Below are positions 51,967 to 62,441 of a stretch of DNA of 64,000 nucleotides, one piece after another. The first letter of the stretch is position 1; every line of letters begins with the position of its first letter. This DNA comes from Arcobacter arenosus (GTDB lineage: Bacteria; Campylobacterota; Campylobacteria; Campylobacterales; Arcobacteraceae). Location: assembly GCF_005771535.1 (NCBI RefSeq), contig NZ_VANU01000001.1, positions 434,001-498,000 on the forward strand, read 5' to 3'. The notes below the pieces were generated by a model. The model did no database searches, was not told the origin of the DNA, and worked only from the letters and a program-made list of their open reading frames with translations. The position numbers and the translations under genes are program-made.

Positions 51967-53214
51967 ATTGATATTTTTTATAGTATCTCTTAAATCATGA
52001 ACCACATTAGATTGTTCATTCAACTTTCCATTTAAATTTAGTATCTCTTGTGTTTTAACTTCAATAATTTCATTAATTTTTCTAATCTCATTTTCATACT
52101 TTTCATTTAATGCAAGTGCCTTTTGATGAGCATTTGTAATATTTACTAAATTAGATTTTTGCATCTCAAGAATCTTCTTATAATGGCCATCTCTTTCTTT
52201 TAATTTTTTTTCTAAAAAGTCTACTTCACTACTTGCTTTTTTTAATCTTTTCTCAGCATTTGAAGTTGAAAGAACTAAAGATTCATTCTTTGATTTTACA
52301 CTTTCCAATTCTTTTTCTAAAGATGAAATTCTTTCAATTGCATTTATATTTGTTTTTTTAAATTCAAGATAATTAGTCATAACTTTTTTCTTAAATTCTC
52401 TTTTTTCAAGTTCCTCATGGGTTGTTAAAAAACCTATTCCAATATATTCATAAATTTTTCCATCAACATCTTTTAAAGGAATAACTACATAATGTAAAAA
52501 ATAAGGACTCCCATCTTTTGCTTTATTTTTAATTGTCCCTTCCCAAGTGTTACCCACTTCTAGTTCTTCCCACATTTTAGTAAAAACAGATTTTGGCATA
52601 TCAGGATGTCTTACAACTTCATGTTCTTTCCCTAAAAGCTCCTCTTTTGAATATCCAGAAATCTCACAGAAAAAATCATTTACATAAATAATCTCTTTAT
52701 TTGTATTTGTTTTAGAAACAATAGCAACTTTATCAAAAACTTCAGAAAACTGCTTTAATTTATTATTTTCTACTTTTAATCTTTCTTCAAAAATCTTATT
52801 ATCTTTAAATGCTTTTATTTTTTCTGCTGTTTTAAAAAGTGTTTTATTTAAGTTTACATAATCTATAGGTTTGGTAATAAAACCATCTACACCAAGTTTT
52901 ATTGATTTTAAGAAATTATCCATCTCTGAATAAGCAGAAACAATTATAATATTTTGATTTGGATTTATTTTTTTAATCTCATCAGTTAACTCTAAACCAT
53001 CAATACCAGGCATTTTTATATCACTAATTATAATATCAAACTCTTTGTCATCTTTATAAGTATCTAAAGCATCATTTCCATTTGTTAAATATATAACTTC
53101 TTTAAAAAATTTTGATAAATAATTAATTAATGTAGAAGCGATTGATTCATCATCTTCCACATACATAACCTTAAAATCTTTGCAAATCTCTTTTAATTCT
53201 TTTAAGTTTTCCAT
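51961..53214 (-). CDS. Response regulator with PAS and coiled-coil output
   Basis: The product has 417 residues. Receiver domain (1-130) with E20-D21-D22 and phosphoacceptor D65 (IIISDIKMPG), a PAS domain (about 155-280) with NDFFCEISGYSKEELLG, then a long coiled coil (about 290-415) rich in Lys/Glu/Ser. No DNA-binding or enzymatic output is visible. The PAS is of the Aer/HQWRQP-kinase-associated type. It is convergent with the heme-sensor kinase gene, overlapping by six bases. It may act through protein-protein contact. Confidence 0.85.
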   Translation of the reverse strand: MENLKELKEICKDFKVMYVEDDESIASTLINYLSKFFKEVIYLTNGNDALDTYKDDKEFDIIISDIKMPGIDGLELTDEIKKINPNQNIIIVSAYSEMDNFLKSIKLGVDGFITKPIDYVNLNKTLFKTAEKIKAFKDNKIFEERLKVENNKLKQFSEVFDKVAIVSKTNTNKEIIYVNDFFCEISGYSKEELLGKEHEVVRHPDMPKSVFTKMWEELEVGNTWEGTIKNKAKDGSPYFLHYVVIPLKDVDGKIYEYIGIGFLTTHEELEKREFKKKVMTNYLEFKKTNINAIERISSLEKELESVKSKNESLVLSTSNAEKRLKKASSEVDFLEKKLKERDGHYKKILEMQKSNLVNITNAHQKALALNEKYENEIRKINEIIEVKTQEILNLNGKLNEQSNVVHDLRDTIKNINS

Positions 53215-53287
53215 TTAGCATCCTATTTAATTATTTATTATATCAAATTTTTTAAAATTAGCAGGATTAAACTTTCATTAATGAAGG

Positions 53288-53298
53288 TATAATATAAT
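53288..53298 (+). promoter_or_regulatory. -10 elements of the lone RND gene
   Basis: TATAATATAAT holds two overlapping TATAAT hexamers (53288-53293 and 53293-53298), 23-28 bases before the ATG at 53321. Confidence 0.55.
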
Positions 53299-53320
53299 TC
53301 TTTTTTTATTAAGGACATAT

Positions 53321-56300
53321 ATGTTTGAAAAATTTATAAAGTTTTTTGTTGAAAATTCAAGAATGAATTATACACTTTTTGTGTTAGTTTTTGCAATTGG
53401 AATTTGGTCATATAATAATACACCAAAAGAGATTTTTCCAAGTTTTGATATGGACATGATTTCAGTAAGAGGTTCATATACAGGGGCATCAGTTGATATT
53501 TTAGATAAAATGGCTGTAGCTGAAATAGAAGATAATCTAAAAAACATAGATAGTGTTGATGTAATGACTACAGTAATTAGCCCAGGAAGTTTTTCTATTG
53601 TATTAGAATTAAAAAAAGGTAAAAATAGATTTAATGAAGCAGATAAAATCAAAGATGCAATTGCAAATGTTAAATCAAACTTACCATCAGACATGGATGA
53701 GCCAACAGTTAATGTTTTAGAGCGTTCAAGATCACTTATTGATATAACTTTAACATCAGAAAAATATACAACAGATGAATTAAAACCTTTCGCTGACAAT
53801 CTAAAAAGTAAACTTCTTGGCCTTGGTGGAATTAATGATATTACTATTTATGGAGATTCAGATAAATATTTTGAAGTTTTATTAGATGATAGAAAAATTG
53901 AGGCTTTAAATCTAAATAAGAATAGTGTTTTTTCTGCAATCTCAACACTATCTTATATATTTCCTGTTGGTAAAATTGAAGGGGGAAGTAAACACTACTA
54001 TATCTCTACATTCAATGGAGCTAAAACTGCCCAAGATTTTGCTAATACTCAAATTAGAATAAACAATCAAAATCTATATTTAAGAGATATTGCTTTTATT
54101 TCAAAAAAATATGAAGATTCTTCAACAATGTATTCATTTAATGGACAAAATGCACTATCTTTAGCAATTGAACAAAGTAATAGTGCTGATGCTATTAAGA
54201 TAGTACAAAATATTAAAAAAATTCTTCCTGAAATGAATAAAAAGAATCCAGATATCAAAATCTCAATTGCTGATGACAACTCAGAAAGGATTCTTGATAG
54301 ACTTAATATTGTTGTATCAAATATCATGCTTGGAATTATTCTTATTACTATTTTAGTAATGATTTTAATTAACTTTAGAATGTCATTTATTATAGCAATT
54401 GGTATACCAACTTCTTTTGTAATTGCGGCAGTATACATGTATCTAAGTGGCTATACTATAAATATGATTTCACTAGTTGGAGTATTAATTGCAATTGGTA
54501 TTGTTGTAGATGATGCCATTGTTGTAAGTGAAAATATTCAACAACATATTGAAGAGGGTTACGCTCCAAAAGAAGCTGCTATTATGGGTGCTAAAGAGAT
54601 GTTTAAACCTGTTACTATTGCTTCAATTACAACCCTATTTTCATTTTTACCAATTTTAATGATTAGTGGGACTATGGGTGAGGTTATGAAGTTAATTCCT
54701 ATTGCTTTATCTGCACTTGTTGTTGCTTCATTGATAGAATCATTTGTATTCTTACCAATTCATGCAGTTCATACACTTAAAAATGGTGCAAAAGTAACTT
54801 CCTGGGAAAAAGCAAATAAAATCTATAATTCAATTTTACACTTTTTTATGGATTGGAAAAAAAGCTTTTTAATCATCTTTATTATTGCCGTTCCTGTTGC
54901 AACTTTTTTTGCTATGAAAACTTCGAAATTTCAGATGTTCCCAAAATTTGATGGAACTGATGTAAAAATTTCAATTAAAGCAAATGAAAATACAAAACTA
55001 GAAGATGCCTTTAAAATTGTTCAAGCTATTGAATCTGATATTATGGAAAAAGGTGATAAGTTTTTTGTAAGAAGTATAGATTCTGTAGCTGGATTTAGAC
55101 GAGACAATGGAGGAAATACTGAAAGGTATCCATATGTTATGTATATGACAGTAGAACTTCAAAAGCTAAAAGAAGCAAACTTCTTGGATAAATATGTAAC
55201 ACCTTATTTATCATTTTATTATGATGATGAGGGAAGAACTAGAACAGAAAAATCAAGGCAAATTGCAAAAAAATTAAAAAACTTTATTGAGAAAAAAAAC
55301 TATAAAGAAAAATATAACTTAGAAGAGATAATCGTATTAGAAAGAAGAGTTGGTCCAGTTAAATCAGACCTTAAAATAGGTCTTGTTTCTAATGATAATG
55401 AAAAAATCATAAATGGTATTGAGATGCTTCAAAAAGAGCTTTCAAACATGAAAGGGATTAAAACAGTATCAAACTCTTTAAAGTTTGGTGTTGATGAGAT
55501 TAAGTTAAAAGTAAACGCCTATGGAGAACAGCTAGGTCTTGATGAAGCCTTTATTGGTTCATATCTATCAAATATGTATCTTTCAAAGAAAAAGGGAACA
55601 ACCTTTGATGCAACAAATATGCTTGATATAAAAATAGAAAGTATCAATAAAGATGATTTTGAAAACTTTAAAAACTTAAGTGTACCTCTTAGTGATGGAA
55701 CATTTATTTCATTAAATCAAGTTGTTGATTTTAATATTATTAGAGGTTTTGAGCAACTTATAAAAGACAATGGGGAGAAAAACTTCTATATCTTTGCTAA
55801 TGTTGACCCAGAAATTTTAACAGCAGGTGAAGCTTTAGAAAAAATTCAACCTACACTAGACAAGATAAAAGAAAATGATGTAAAAATCATTCTAAAAGGG
55901 GAAGCTGAAAAGCAAAAGTCATTAAGAAATGATATGATGTTAGCAACAGCACTTGCCTTAACACTTATTATGCTTTCAATGTTGTATTTATTTAATTCTT
56001 TTAGGGAAACATTTATTTTAATGAGTGTTATTCCATTTTCACTTCTTGGAGTTTTAATAGGTCATAAAATAATGGGTCTTAATCTATCAATGCCATCTAT
56101 GATTGGAGCGTTAGGACTTGCGGGTGTTGTTATAAATGATGGTATTATTATGATGACATATCTAAAAAAAGCAAAAACACTACATGATGTATTTATTAGG
56201 GCAACAAAAAGATTTAGACCAATTGTACTTACAACAATTACAACACTTATTGGTATGAGTTCACTAATCTTTTTCCCAACAGGTCAAGCGGTTATATTCC

Positions 56301-56410
56301 AACCAATTGCAATTGGACTTGGGTTTGGACTTTTATGGGGAACAATACTAAATCTAATCTATCTACCAGTTATATATTCAATTTCACATAAACTAAAAAA
56401 AGAAAAGTAA
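53321..56410 (+). CDS. RND family efflux transporter permease
   Basis: The product has 1029 residues with the RND layout of twelve helices and two large periplasmic loops. The acidic pair in helix 4 is GIVVDDAIVVSENIQQH, and the second half has LGLAGVVINDGIIMMTYL, a D that replaces the usual N/N pair. Unlike the operon at 15750 there is no adaptor or outer membrane gene beside it, so it works alone or with distant partners. It is divergent from the REC-PAS gene and ends in a strong terminator. Confidence 0.9.
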   Translation: MFEKFIKFFVENSRMNYTLFVLVFAIGIWSYNNTPKEIFPSFDMDMISVRGSYTGASVDILDKMAVAEIEDNLKNIDSVDVMTTVISPGSFSIVLELKKGKNRFNEADKIKDAIANVKSNLPSDMDEPTVNVLERSRSLIDITLTSEKYTTDELKPFADNLKSKLLGLGGINDITIYGDSDKYFEVLLDDRKIEALNLNKNSVFSAISTLSYIFPVGKIEGGSKHYYISTFNGAKTAQDFANTQIRINNQNLYLRDIAFISKKYEDSSTMYSFNGQNALSLAIEQSNSADAIKIVQNIKKILPEMNKKNPDIKISIADDNSERILDRLNIVVSNIMLGIILITILVMILINFRMSFIIAIGIPTSFVIAAVYMYLSGYTINMISLVGVLIAIGIVVDDAIVVSENIQQHIEEGYAPKEAAIMGAKEMFKPVTIASITTLFSFLPILMISGTMGEVMKLIPIALSALVVASLIESFVFLPIHAVHTLKNGAKVTSWEKANKIYNSILHFFMDWKKSFLIIFIIAVPVATFFAMKTSKFQMFPKFDGTDVKISIKANENTKLEDAFKIVQAIESDIMEKGDKFFVRSIDSVAGFRRDNGGNTERYPYVMYMTVELQKLKEANFLDKYVTPYLSFYYDDEGRTRTEKSRQIAKKLKNFIEKKNYKEKYNLEEIIVLERRVGPVKSDLKIGLVSNDNEKIINGIEMLQKELSNMKGIKTVSNSLKFGVDEIKLKVNAYGEQLGLDEAFIGSYLSNMYLSKKKGTTFDATNMLDIKIESINKDDFENFKNLSVPLSDGTFISLNQVVDFNIIRGFEQLIKDNGEKNFYIFANVDPEILTAGEALEKIQPTLDKIKENDVKIILKGEAEKQKSLRNDMMLATALALTLIMLSMLYLFNSFRETFILMSVIPFSLLGVLIGHKIMGLNLSMPSMIGALGLAGVVINDGIIMMTYLKKAKTLHDVFIRATKRFRPIVLTTITTLIGMSSLIFFPTGQAVIFQPIAIGLGFGLLWGTILNLIYLPVIYSISHKLKKEK

Positions 56411-56430
56411 GTTTAGTTACTTTTCTTTTT
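56397..56430. terminator. Strong bidirectional terminator
   Basis: Perfect 14-bp arms at 56397-56410 and 56417-56430 around GTTTAG, with a T-rich end on both strands. It lies between the convergent RND gene and lipoprotein gene and overlaps the end of the RND reading frame. Confidence 0.85.
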
Positions 56431-57189
56431 TTATAAGAATAAAAATAAAGTTTTTACTGTAAGTTCTTTAGGCTCTTCACCTAAAGCTTGCAAAGAGTTT
56501 TCAACATCATCAATCATTTGAGTTAATAAAACCTCAAATGAAAAATTTGATGAACTAAAAATTGTTTCTTTGTTTTCTTTTATAAATTTTAAATCTTTAA
56601 TTTTAGAATAGTCAATAATCTCTTCTTCTTTAAAGATTTTTTGAAGTTCAACTTGCCAGTTATTTTGCCAAGTTAAAAATAAATAGTTTCCATTTAAATC
56701 TTTATCATGCTTAATCTTCCATCTAAGAATCTGAAGGTTTGCATGCATTTTTTTAAGTTTCTCTTCATCATATTCAAAAGCCCCAAGTTTATGGGAATCA
56801 TTTAAATTATAAGTATCATGAATAAGATAATAAATACCCAAAATCAAATAATCATTTCTATTTACAACCTCATCTTTACTAAAGGCAATTTGCAAATAGT
56901 CTTTGTATTTTGTTAAAACCTGATTTCTATATTTTAATACAAAACTTCCATCCATCTCATTTAATAAAGTATAAATTCTTTTTTCATACTTTTTACTAAA
57001 GTCTTTTGGATTTCTTAAATCTAGTTTCTTTTTTAATGAGATTAGGTGTTTTTGAATATCTTTGTAATCTTTTTTTATGATAGTTGCAGAATTTGTTTGG
57101 AAAACCTCTTTTACATCATCTTGCTTTGGAACACAAGCTGTAAATAGCAGTGAAGTTATAAAAATTATTAATATATTTTTCACTGCCAT
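56431..57189 (-). CDS. Unknown lipoprotein
   Basis: The product has 252 residues from ATG 57189 (AAGGAT seven bases upstream; a start at 57210 would run into valS). Lipobox LLFTAC (C19) after a short hydrophobic signal. The mature part is helical and charged, with a conserved-looking central segment (NDYLILGIYYLIHDTYNLND). No family is recognised. It lies 10 bases after valS and is probably co-transcribed with it. Outer membrane or periplasmic face location is expected. Confidence 0.75.
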   Translation of the reverse strand: MAVKNILIIFITSLLFTACVPKQDDVKEVFQTNSATIIKKDYKDIQKHLISLKKKLDLRNPKDFSKKYEKRIYTLLNEMDGSFVLKYRNQVLTKYKDYLQIAFSKDEVVNRNDYLILGIYYLIHDTYNLNDSHKLGAFEYDEEKLKKMHANLQILRWKIKHDKDLNGNYLFLTWQNNWQVELQKIFKEEEIIDYSKIKDLKFIKENKETIFSSSNFSFEVLLTQMIDDVENSLQALGEEPKELTVKTLFLFL

Positions 57190-57199
57190 TTTAAATCCT

Positions 57200-59821
57200 T
57201 TATACACCAAGTGCTTTTAATTCGTTTTCGATTTTTTCTAATTTATTTCTAGCATCTTCTAATGCTTGTTTGTTTTCAGCTACAACTGCCTCAGGTGCAT
57301 TTGCAACAAATCTTTCATTAGACAACATACCATTTAATTTATTTACTTCTTTCTCAACTTTCTCTTTTTGTTTTTCTAGTTTTGAGATAATTGGAGTCAT
57401 ATCAATTTCACCTGTTGGTAAGTAAACCTCTAAGTTATCAGATACGTCTGTAATACTATTTTCAACTTTTGCATCTACAAACTCAATATCTTCAACTTTT
57501 GCAAGTTTTTCAATAAATGGCTTAGCTACATCAGTATCAATTTGTTTGTCTAATTTGATATATGCTTTAGAGATTTTACTATTACCCATATCAATGATTA
57601 CTTTTGCTCTTCTTAATGCTGTAATTGCTTCTTCAATAATTGCAAACATCTCTTCAATTTTTTCATCTTTTTTCACATTTGAAGGGAAGTTAGTAACCAT
57701 TAAAGAATCAGCACCCTCTTCTAAAGATGTTCCACTTAATTTGTGATATAAGTAATCAGAAATAAATGGCATAAATGGAGATACCATTTTAAGTGTTTCT
57801 TTAAAAATTGCACCTAGTTCTACAATAGATTCTTTAGATGCTTTTGAGTACTCAATGCCCCAGTCACAAAACTCTGTCCACACAAATCTATAAAGTGTTG
57901 AAGCAGCTTCATTAAATTTGAAGTTCTCTAAAGTATCTCTAACCTCATCAACTGCATCTGATAATCTGCTTTGCATATAAATACCAAGAGGAGTTTTAAT
58001 CTCAATATCTTTTAAATCAGGGAATGTATCTACATTTAACGTTAAGAAATTAGATGCATTATAAAGTTTATTTGTAAAGTTTCTAAATTGCTCTAAGTTT
58101 TTAGCTCCAAGTTTGATGTCTCTTCCTTGAACTGCTAAATAAGCAAGTGTAAATCTAATAATATCAGCAGAATGCTCTTCAACCATATCAAGTGGATCAA
58201 TTACATTTCCTTTTGATTTAGACATTTTTGCACCATGTTCATCTCTAACTAAGGCATGCATATAAATATCTTTAAATGGTAATTCACCTTGGAAATGATC
58301 ACCCATCATCATCATTCTAGCTACCCAAAAGAACATAATATCAAAACCAGTAATTAATAGTGAGTTTGGATAGAAATCTTTCATATCTTGTTCAAAATCA
58401 TATAACTCTGGTAATTTTCCATTATTTCCCCAACCTAATGGAGACATTGCCCATAGTGCAGAAGAGAACCATGTATCTAATACATCTGGGTCTTGAGTAT
58501 AGTGTTTATTTCCACATTTTGGGCAAGCTTCTGGTTCATCAGCTTGGTCTGCCCATTGGTGATTACAAGAATCACAAGTAAATACAGGAATTCTATGCCC
58601 CCACCATAATTGTCTTGAGATACACCAAGGTCTTAATTCATCCATCCACGCAGTATATGAATTTATCCAATGTGCTGGGTGGAAGTTATTATGTGCTTTA
58701 GTTTTTGCAATTGAAGATTGTGCTACTTTTTCAGATAAAAACCATTGTTGAGAGATAAAAGGCTCAACAATATTTTTACATCTATAACAATGCCCTACTT
58801 GGTGAACATGTTCATCAATTTTTACAATAAAACCTTCATCTTGAAGTTTTTTTACAATTGGTTCTCTAGCTTCTAGTCTTTCAAGTCCTGCAAACTCTCC
58901 ACAATATTCATTTAGAATACCCTTATCATCAAAACAAGTTATAAACTCTAAATTGTGTCTTTTCCCAACTTCGTAGTCATTTTGGTCGTGAGCAGGAGTA
59001 ACTTTTACAACACCTGTTCCAAATTCCATATCAACGTGAGAATCAGTAATAACTTTAATTTTTCTATCAGTTAAAGGAAGAATAACTTCTTTTCCAATGA
59101 TATTAGTATATCTTTCATCATCAGGGTGAACCATAATAGCGGTATCCCCAAAATAAGTTTCAGGTCTAGTTGTAGCTACTGTTACATGTCCACTTCCATC
59201 AGCAAAGTGATAATTCATGTGATAAAATTTACCATTTACCTCTTCGTGTTCAACTTCAATATCTGATAAAGCACCATCGTGTGTACACCAGTTAACCATA
59301 TAATTGTTTTGTGTAATAAATCCATCATTGTATAATGAAACGAAAGCTTCTTTCACTGCTTCTTTAAGACCTTCGTCCATTGTAAATCTTTCTCTTTTCC
59401 AAGCTGGAGTAACACCTAATTTTCTCATTTGGTGAACAATATTTCCACCACTAGTCTCTTTTTGTAACCAAGCTCTTTCTAAAAACTTTTCTCTACCTAT
59501 CTCTTCTTTAGTAGTACCTTCTGCTAATAATTGTTTTTCAACAACATTTTGTGTTGCAATACCAGCGTGGTCAGTTCCAGGTTGCCATAAAGTTTTAAAC
59601 CCATCCATTCTTTTGAATCTAGTAATAATATCTTGAAGTGTAAATGTTAAGGCATGTCCAATATGTAAGCTTCCAGTTACATTTGGTGGTGGCATCATAA
59701 TTGAGAAGTTCTTACCAACTTCCTGAATATTTTTATTTCCATCTACTTCAAAGTAACCTCTATCTTCCCAGATTTTGTAATAATTATCTTCTACTTTTGA
59801 TGGTTCGTATTTATTACTCAT
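57200..59821 (-). CDS. valS: Valyl-tRNA synthetase
   Basis: The product has 873 residues, class I synthetase. HIGH motif in SLHIGHALTFTLQDI (near residue 53), editing domain (about 200-330) with TTRPETYFGDTAIMVHPDDERY, zinc-binding segment with two CxxC pairs (CDSCNHQW, CPKCGNKHY), KMSKS in GAKMSKSKGNVIDP, anticodon-binding domain and a C-terminal coiled coil (about 805-873). All expected motifs are present and the length is normal. Confidence 0.98.
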   Translation of the reverse strand: MSNKYEPSKVEDNYYKIWEDRGYFEVDGNKNIQEVGKNFSIMMPPPNVTGSLHIGHALTFTLQDIITRFKRMDGFKTLWQPGTDHAGIATQNVVEKQLLAEGTTKEEIGREKFLERAWLQKETSGGNIVHQMRKLGVTPAWKRERFTMDEGLKEAVKEAFVSLYNDGFITQNNYMVNWCTHDGALSDIEVEHEEVNGKFYHMNYHFADGSGHVTVATTRPETYFGDTAIMVHPDDERYTNIIGKEVILPLTDRKIKVITDSHVDMEFGTGVVKVTPAHDQNDYEVGKRHNLEFITCFDDKGILNEYCGEFAGLERLEAREPIVKKLQDEGFIVKIDEHVHQVGHCYRCKNIVEPFISQQWFLSEKVAQSSIAKTKAHNNFHPAHWINSYTAWMDELRPWCISRQLWWGHRIPVFTCDSCNHQWADQADEPEACPKCGNKHYTQDPDVLDTWFSSALWAMSPLGWGNNGKLPELYDFEQDMKDFYPNSLLITGFDIMFFWVARMMMMGDHFQGELPFKDIYMHALVRDEHGAKMSKSKGNVIDPLDMVEEHSADIIRFTLAYLAVQGRDIKLGAKNLEQFRNFTNKLYNASNFLTLNVDTFPDLKDIEIKTPLGIYMQSRLSDAVDEVRDTLENFKFNEAASTLYRFVWTEFCDWGIEYSKASKESIVELGAIFKETLKMVSPFMPFISDYLYHKLSGTSLEEGADSLMVTNFPSNVKKDEKIEEMFAIIEEAITALRRAKVIIDMGNSKISKAYIKLDKQIDTDVAKPFIEKLAKVEDIEFVDAKVENSITDVSDNLEVYLPTGEIDMTPIISKLEKQKEKVEKEVNKLNGMLSNERFVANAPEAVVAENKQALEDARNKLEKIENELKALGV

Positions 59822-59907
59822 TTATATTCCTATTATGTTGATTGTTATATCTTTAAAATGTGCGATTATATCTAAAAGTTGATTTATATAAGTTAAGGCG
59901 AGTAGAT

Positions 59908-60255
59908 TTAAAAAAATCTAGCTAATGGTGTTGCTTTTGAGAAATCTATTTTTTCTGAAATATCAAGCTCATTTTTTAATTCATTTAAGGCAATGATTTT
60001 TTTGGAATTTAATATTTTAGAAAAAAGGTTTAAACACTCTAGATTGTTTTTTATCTCTCTTAAGTGATTTTCTAATTTAGCAATAGAAGTTGGAATAGAA
60101 ACCTCTTTTAATTTATTTTTTATTTGGGTTTTTCTTACTTCTTCTAATTCAAGAATCTCATTTATTTCTTTAATTGCAAGATTGATTTCTCTTAAATCTT
60201 CTTTACCATTTCTAGCGATAATTTTACTTAACTTTGAGACTTCTATCTTTTGCAT
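59908..60255 (-). CDS. Small coiled-coil protein
   Basis: The product has 115 residues from ATG 60255, with AGGAA eight bases upstream; earlier in-frame ATGs lack a ribosome site. It is almost entirely helical with heptad-like charge patterns (KEINEILELEEVRKTQIKNKL, patterns in part) and no cysteine, membrane segment or recognised domain. It lies 86 bases upstream of valS and 72 bases after the helicase gene, all in one direction. Function unknown. Confidence 0.65.
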   Translation of the reverse strand: MQKIEVSKLSKIIARNGKEDLREINLAIKEINEILELEEVRKTQIKNKLKEVSIPTSIAKLENHLREIKNNLECLNLFSKILNSKKIIALNELKNELDISEKIDFSKATPLARFF

Positions 60256-60327
60256 ATAAATTCCTAATGTGAGATTTATTATAGTAACACAAAAGTGTCT
60301 CAACACTGTCTCAATTTTGTTTAATTT

Positions 60328-62376
60328 CTAAATTTCCTCAGATTCCTTTTTTATTAATCCTGCTTCTTTTAAAAATGGAGAGTGAATAAAATCCATTTTT
60401 TTAATTTTGTCAAATTTTGCATAACTTAAATAAAGTACATCTTTTGCTCTTGTTACAGCAACATAAAAAAGTCTTCTTTCCTCTTCTAAACTTCCACCTT
60501 TACTCATAAGTTTTCTATTTGGGAACCTTCCATCCATTAAATCAATTACAAAAACCTCTTTAAACTCTAAACCTTTACTTGCGTGAACGGAAAGAAGATT
60601 TACACCCTCCCCTTCACTCATCTCTCCACCACCTAAAATCATAGAGTTTACAAATTTAGATAAGTCATGAAAATTTCTTGCAAGTTGTTTTAGTAACATC
60701 ACTTTTCTATTTAATTTTGCTAAAGCTTTTGCCTTTTGTACAGCATTTACTGTTCCATCTTTTTGGGTTGCCCTTTTTGTAGAAAGGAAATCTTTAAGTC
60801 TTGAATAAAGCATAGAACCTGTAATAGAAGCAATTAAAGAATCTGGATTTTTAGTCCTTCTAATTTGTTTTACTAATAGATAAAAATCATAAATATATTT
60901 TGCTCCATCAATATTTAATTTTGGATGCTTCAATATTGGATTTCCTAAAAATGCCTCTTCAAAACCACAATCTTTGAATTTAGAAACTGAACCTAACTCA
61001 ACAAAGTCGTCAAAAAGTCCCAGCTGAATATTTTTTACTCTATTTGATTCATATGGATTTAAAATCGAAGCATCTGGATGAAATAAACCTTTAAAGATAT
61101 CCCCATGACCTAATTTAATTAAAGCATCAAAAATATCTTTTGCAATTGCTTTTCCAATACCTTTTCCATGTTCTAAAATATGAATAAAAGCCATCATATC
61201 ATTATGACTTAATTGCATAACAAGTAAATCTAAAACAAATTTAACCTCTACAGAATCAAAAAAAGACATACCACCTTTTCTTTTAGCAGGGATTCCATAC
61301 TCCCTTAAATTTGCTTCTATCCCGTCTGCACTCGAATTATTTCTAAAAATAATTGCTATTTCATTATGTGGGGTTGAACTTTTTGAAATCAAATCTGATA
61401 TATGATGATATTGGGCAAAAAGTTCATTAAAAGCTAAGAGTTTTGGTGGAATAGATACATCATTTCTCATAACTTGTAGATGCTTTTCATAAATTCTTTC
61501 ATTATGTTCAATAACTTTTGTAGCTAAATCCAAAATAGGTCTAGATGAACGATAGTTTTTTCTTAATGTAAAAACATTTGCATTGTTATATCTAGTTGAA
61601 AAAGTTGAAATAATTCCAATATCTGAACCATTAAAAGCGTAAATACTTTGGTCATAGTCTCCAACACAAAACAATGATTTTGGTTTAAATGCGTCTAACA
61701 GTCTTCCTTGTAAAGGATTTGTATCTTGGTATTCATCAACAAGAATCTCTTTAAAAGGAAACTCTTTTTCCTTTAGAGTATCTAGCATAATAGTTAATAA
61801 ATCATCAAAATTTGCATAACCATATTTCACTTTTAGTTCATTAAATTCTAAAACAACATCTTCATAAATTGGAGTATAAATCTCATGGGCTTCATTTTTA
61901 TTTTTTATCCATGAGCCTAAATCTTCACCATCATTTGAGTTTAAATATAAAGAATAAAGGTCATATAAATAACCACCATCATAAGGATTAGCTTCATCAT
62001 CTCTATCGTAAAAAACTCTTTTTTCATATAAAGATTTAAATAGTGTTTTTAATTCACTTGGTTGCTTTAGAGTTATATTTATATTTAACTCTTTTAAAAG
62101 TTTATAAGATACTGAGTGAAAAGTTCCAGCCATAATTTTTTTTGCTGTATCTTTTCCAAAAAATTTAGCAACCCTTGAAACCATTTCAGCCGCTGCTTTA
62201 TTTGTAAAAGTTAAAAGTAATATCTCTTCTGGTTTTACGCCATTATTAATTAAATTCGCAATTCTTCCTACAATTGTAGAAGTTTTTCCCGTACCAGCAC
62301 TAGCAATAATAAGGTTAAACCCTTTTTGACATGTTGCAGCACTTAATTGGTCTTCATTTAGATTAGATAAAGGCAT
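60328..62376 (-). CDS. UvrD/Rep-type superfamily 1 DNA helicase
   Basis: The product has 682 residues. SF1A motifs: Q motif LNEDQLSAA, motif I ASAGTGKTSTIVGR near 29, Ia LLLTFTNKAAAEM, II LVDEYQDTN near 217, III VGDYDQSIYAFNG, IV LRKNYRSSRPIL, V LLSVHASKGLEFKEVFVIDLMDG and VI YVAVTRAKDVLYLSY. Length and motifs match Rep/UvrD/PcrA helicases. It unwinds DNA 3' to 5' in repair or replication restart. Its upstream region carries an RNA-like element ending in a terminator. Confidence 0.94.
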   Translation of the reverse strand: MPLSNLNEDQLSAATCQKGFNLIIASAGTGKTSTIVGRIANLINNGVKPEEILLLTFTNKAAAEMVSRVAKFFGKDTAKKIMAGTFHSVSYKLLKELNINITLKQPSELKTLFKSLYEKRVFYDRDDEANPYDGGYLYDLYSLYLNSNDGEDLGSWIKNKNEAHEIYTPIYEDVVLEFNELKVKYGYANFDDLLTIMLDTLKEKEFPFKEILVDEYQDTNPLQGRLLDAFKPKSLFCVGDYDQSIYAFNGSDIGIISTFSTRYNNANVFTLRKNYRSSRPILDLATKVIEHNERIYEKHLQVMRNDVSIPPKLLAFNELFAQYHHISDLISKSSTPHNEIAIIFRNNSSADGIEANLREYGIPAKRKGGMSFFDSVEVKFVLDLLVMQLSHNDMMAFIHILEHGKGIGKAIAKDIFDALIKLGHGDIFKGLFHPDASILNPYESNRVKNIQLGLFDDFVELGSVSKFKDCGFEEAFLGNPILKHPKLNIDGAKYIYDFYLLVKQIRRTKNPDSLIASITGSMLYSRLKDFLSTKRATQKDGTVNAVQKAKALAKLNRKVMLLKQLARNFHDLSKFVNSMILGGGEMSEGEGVNLLSVHASKGLEFKEVFVIDLMDGRFPNRKLMSKGGSLEEERRLFYVAVTRAKDVLYLSYAKFDKIKKMDFIHSPFLKEAGLIKKESEEI

Positions 62377-62441
62377 TGATTATAAGTCTTAGGTAGTTTT
62401 TCATGGGGCGAATATTAGCAGTAATCTACTTTATTTTGGGT

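Noticed and set aside
59915-59935. Short hairpin at the end of the coiled-coil gene (TAGATTT with AAATCTA)
   Set aside because: The stem is A+T-only apart from one pair and overlaps codons; evidence for a terminator is too weak.
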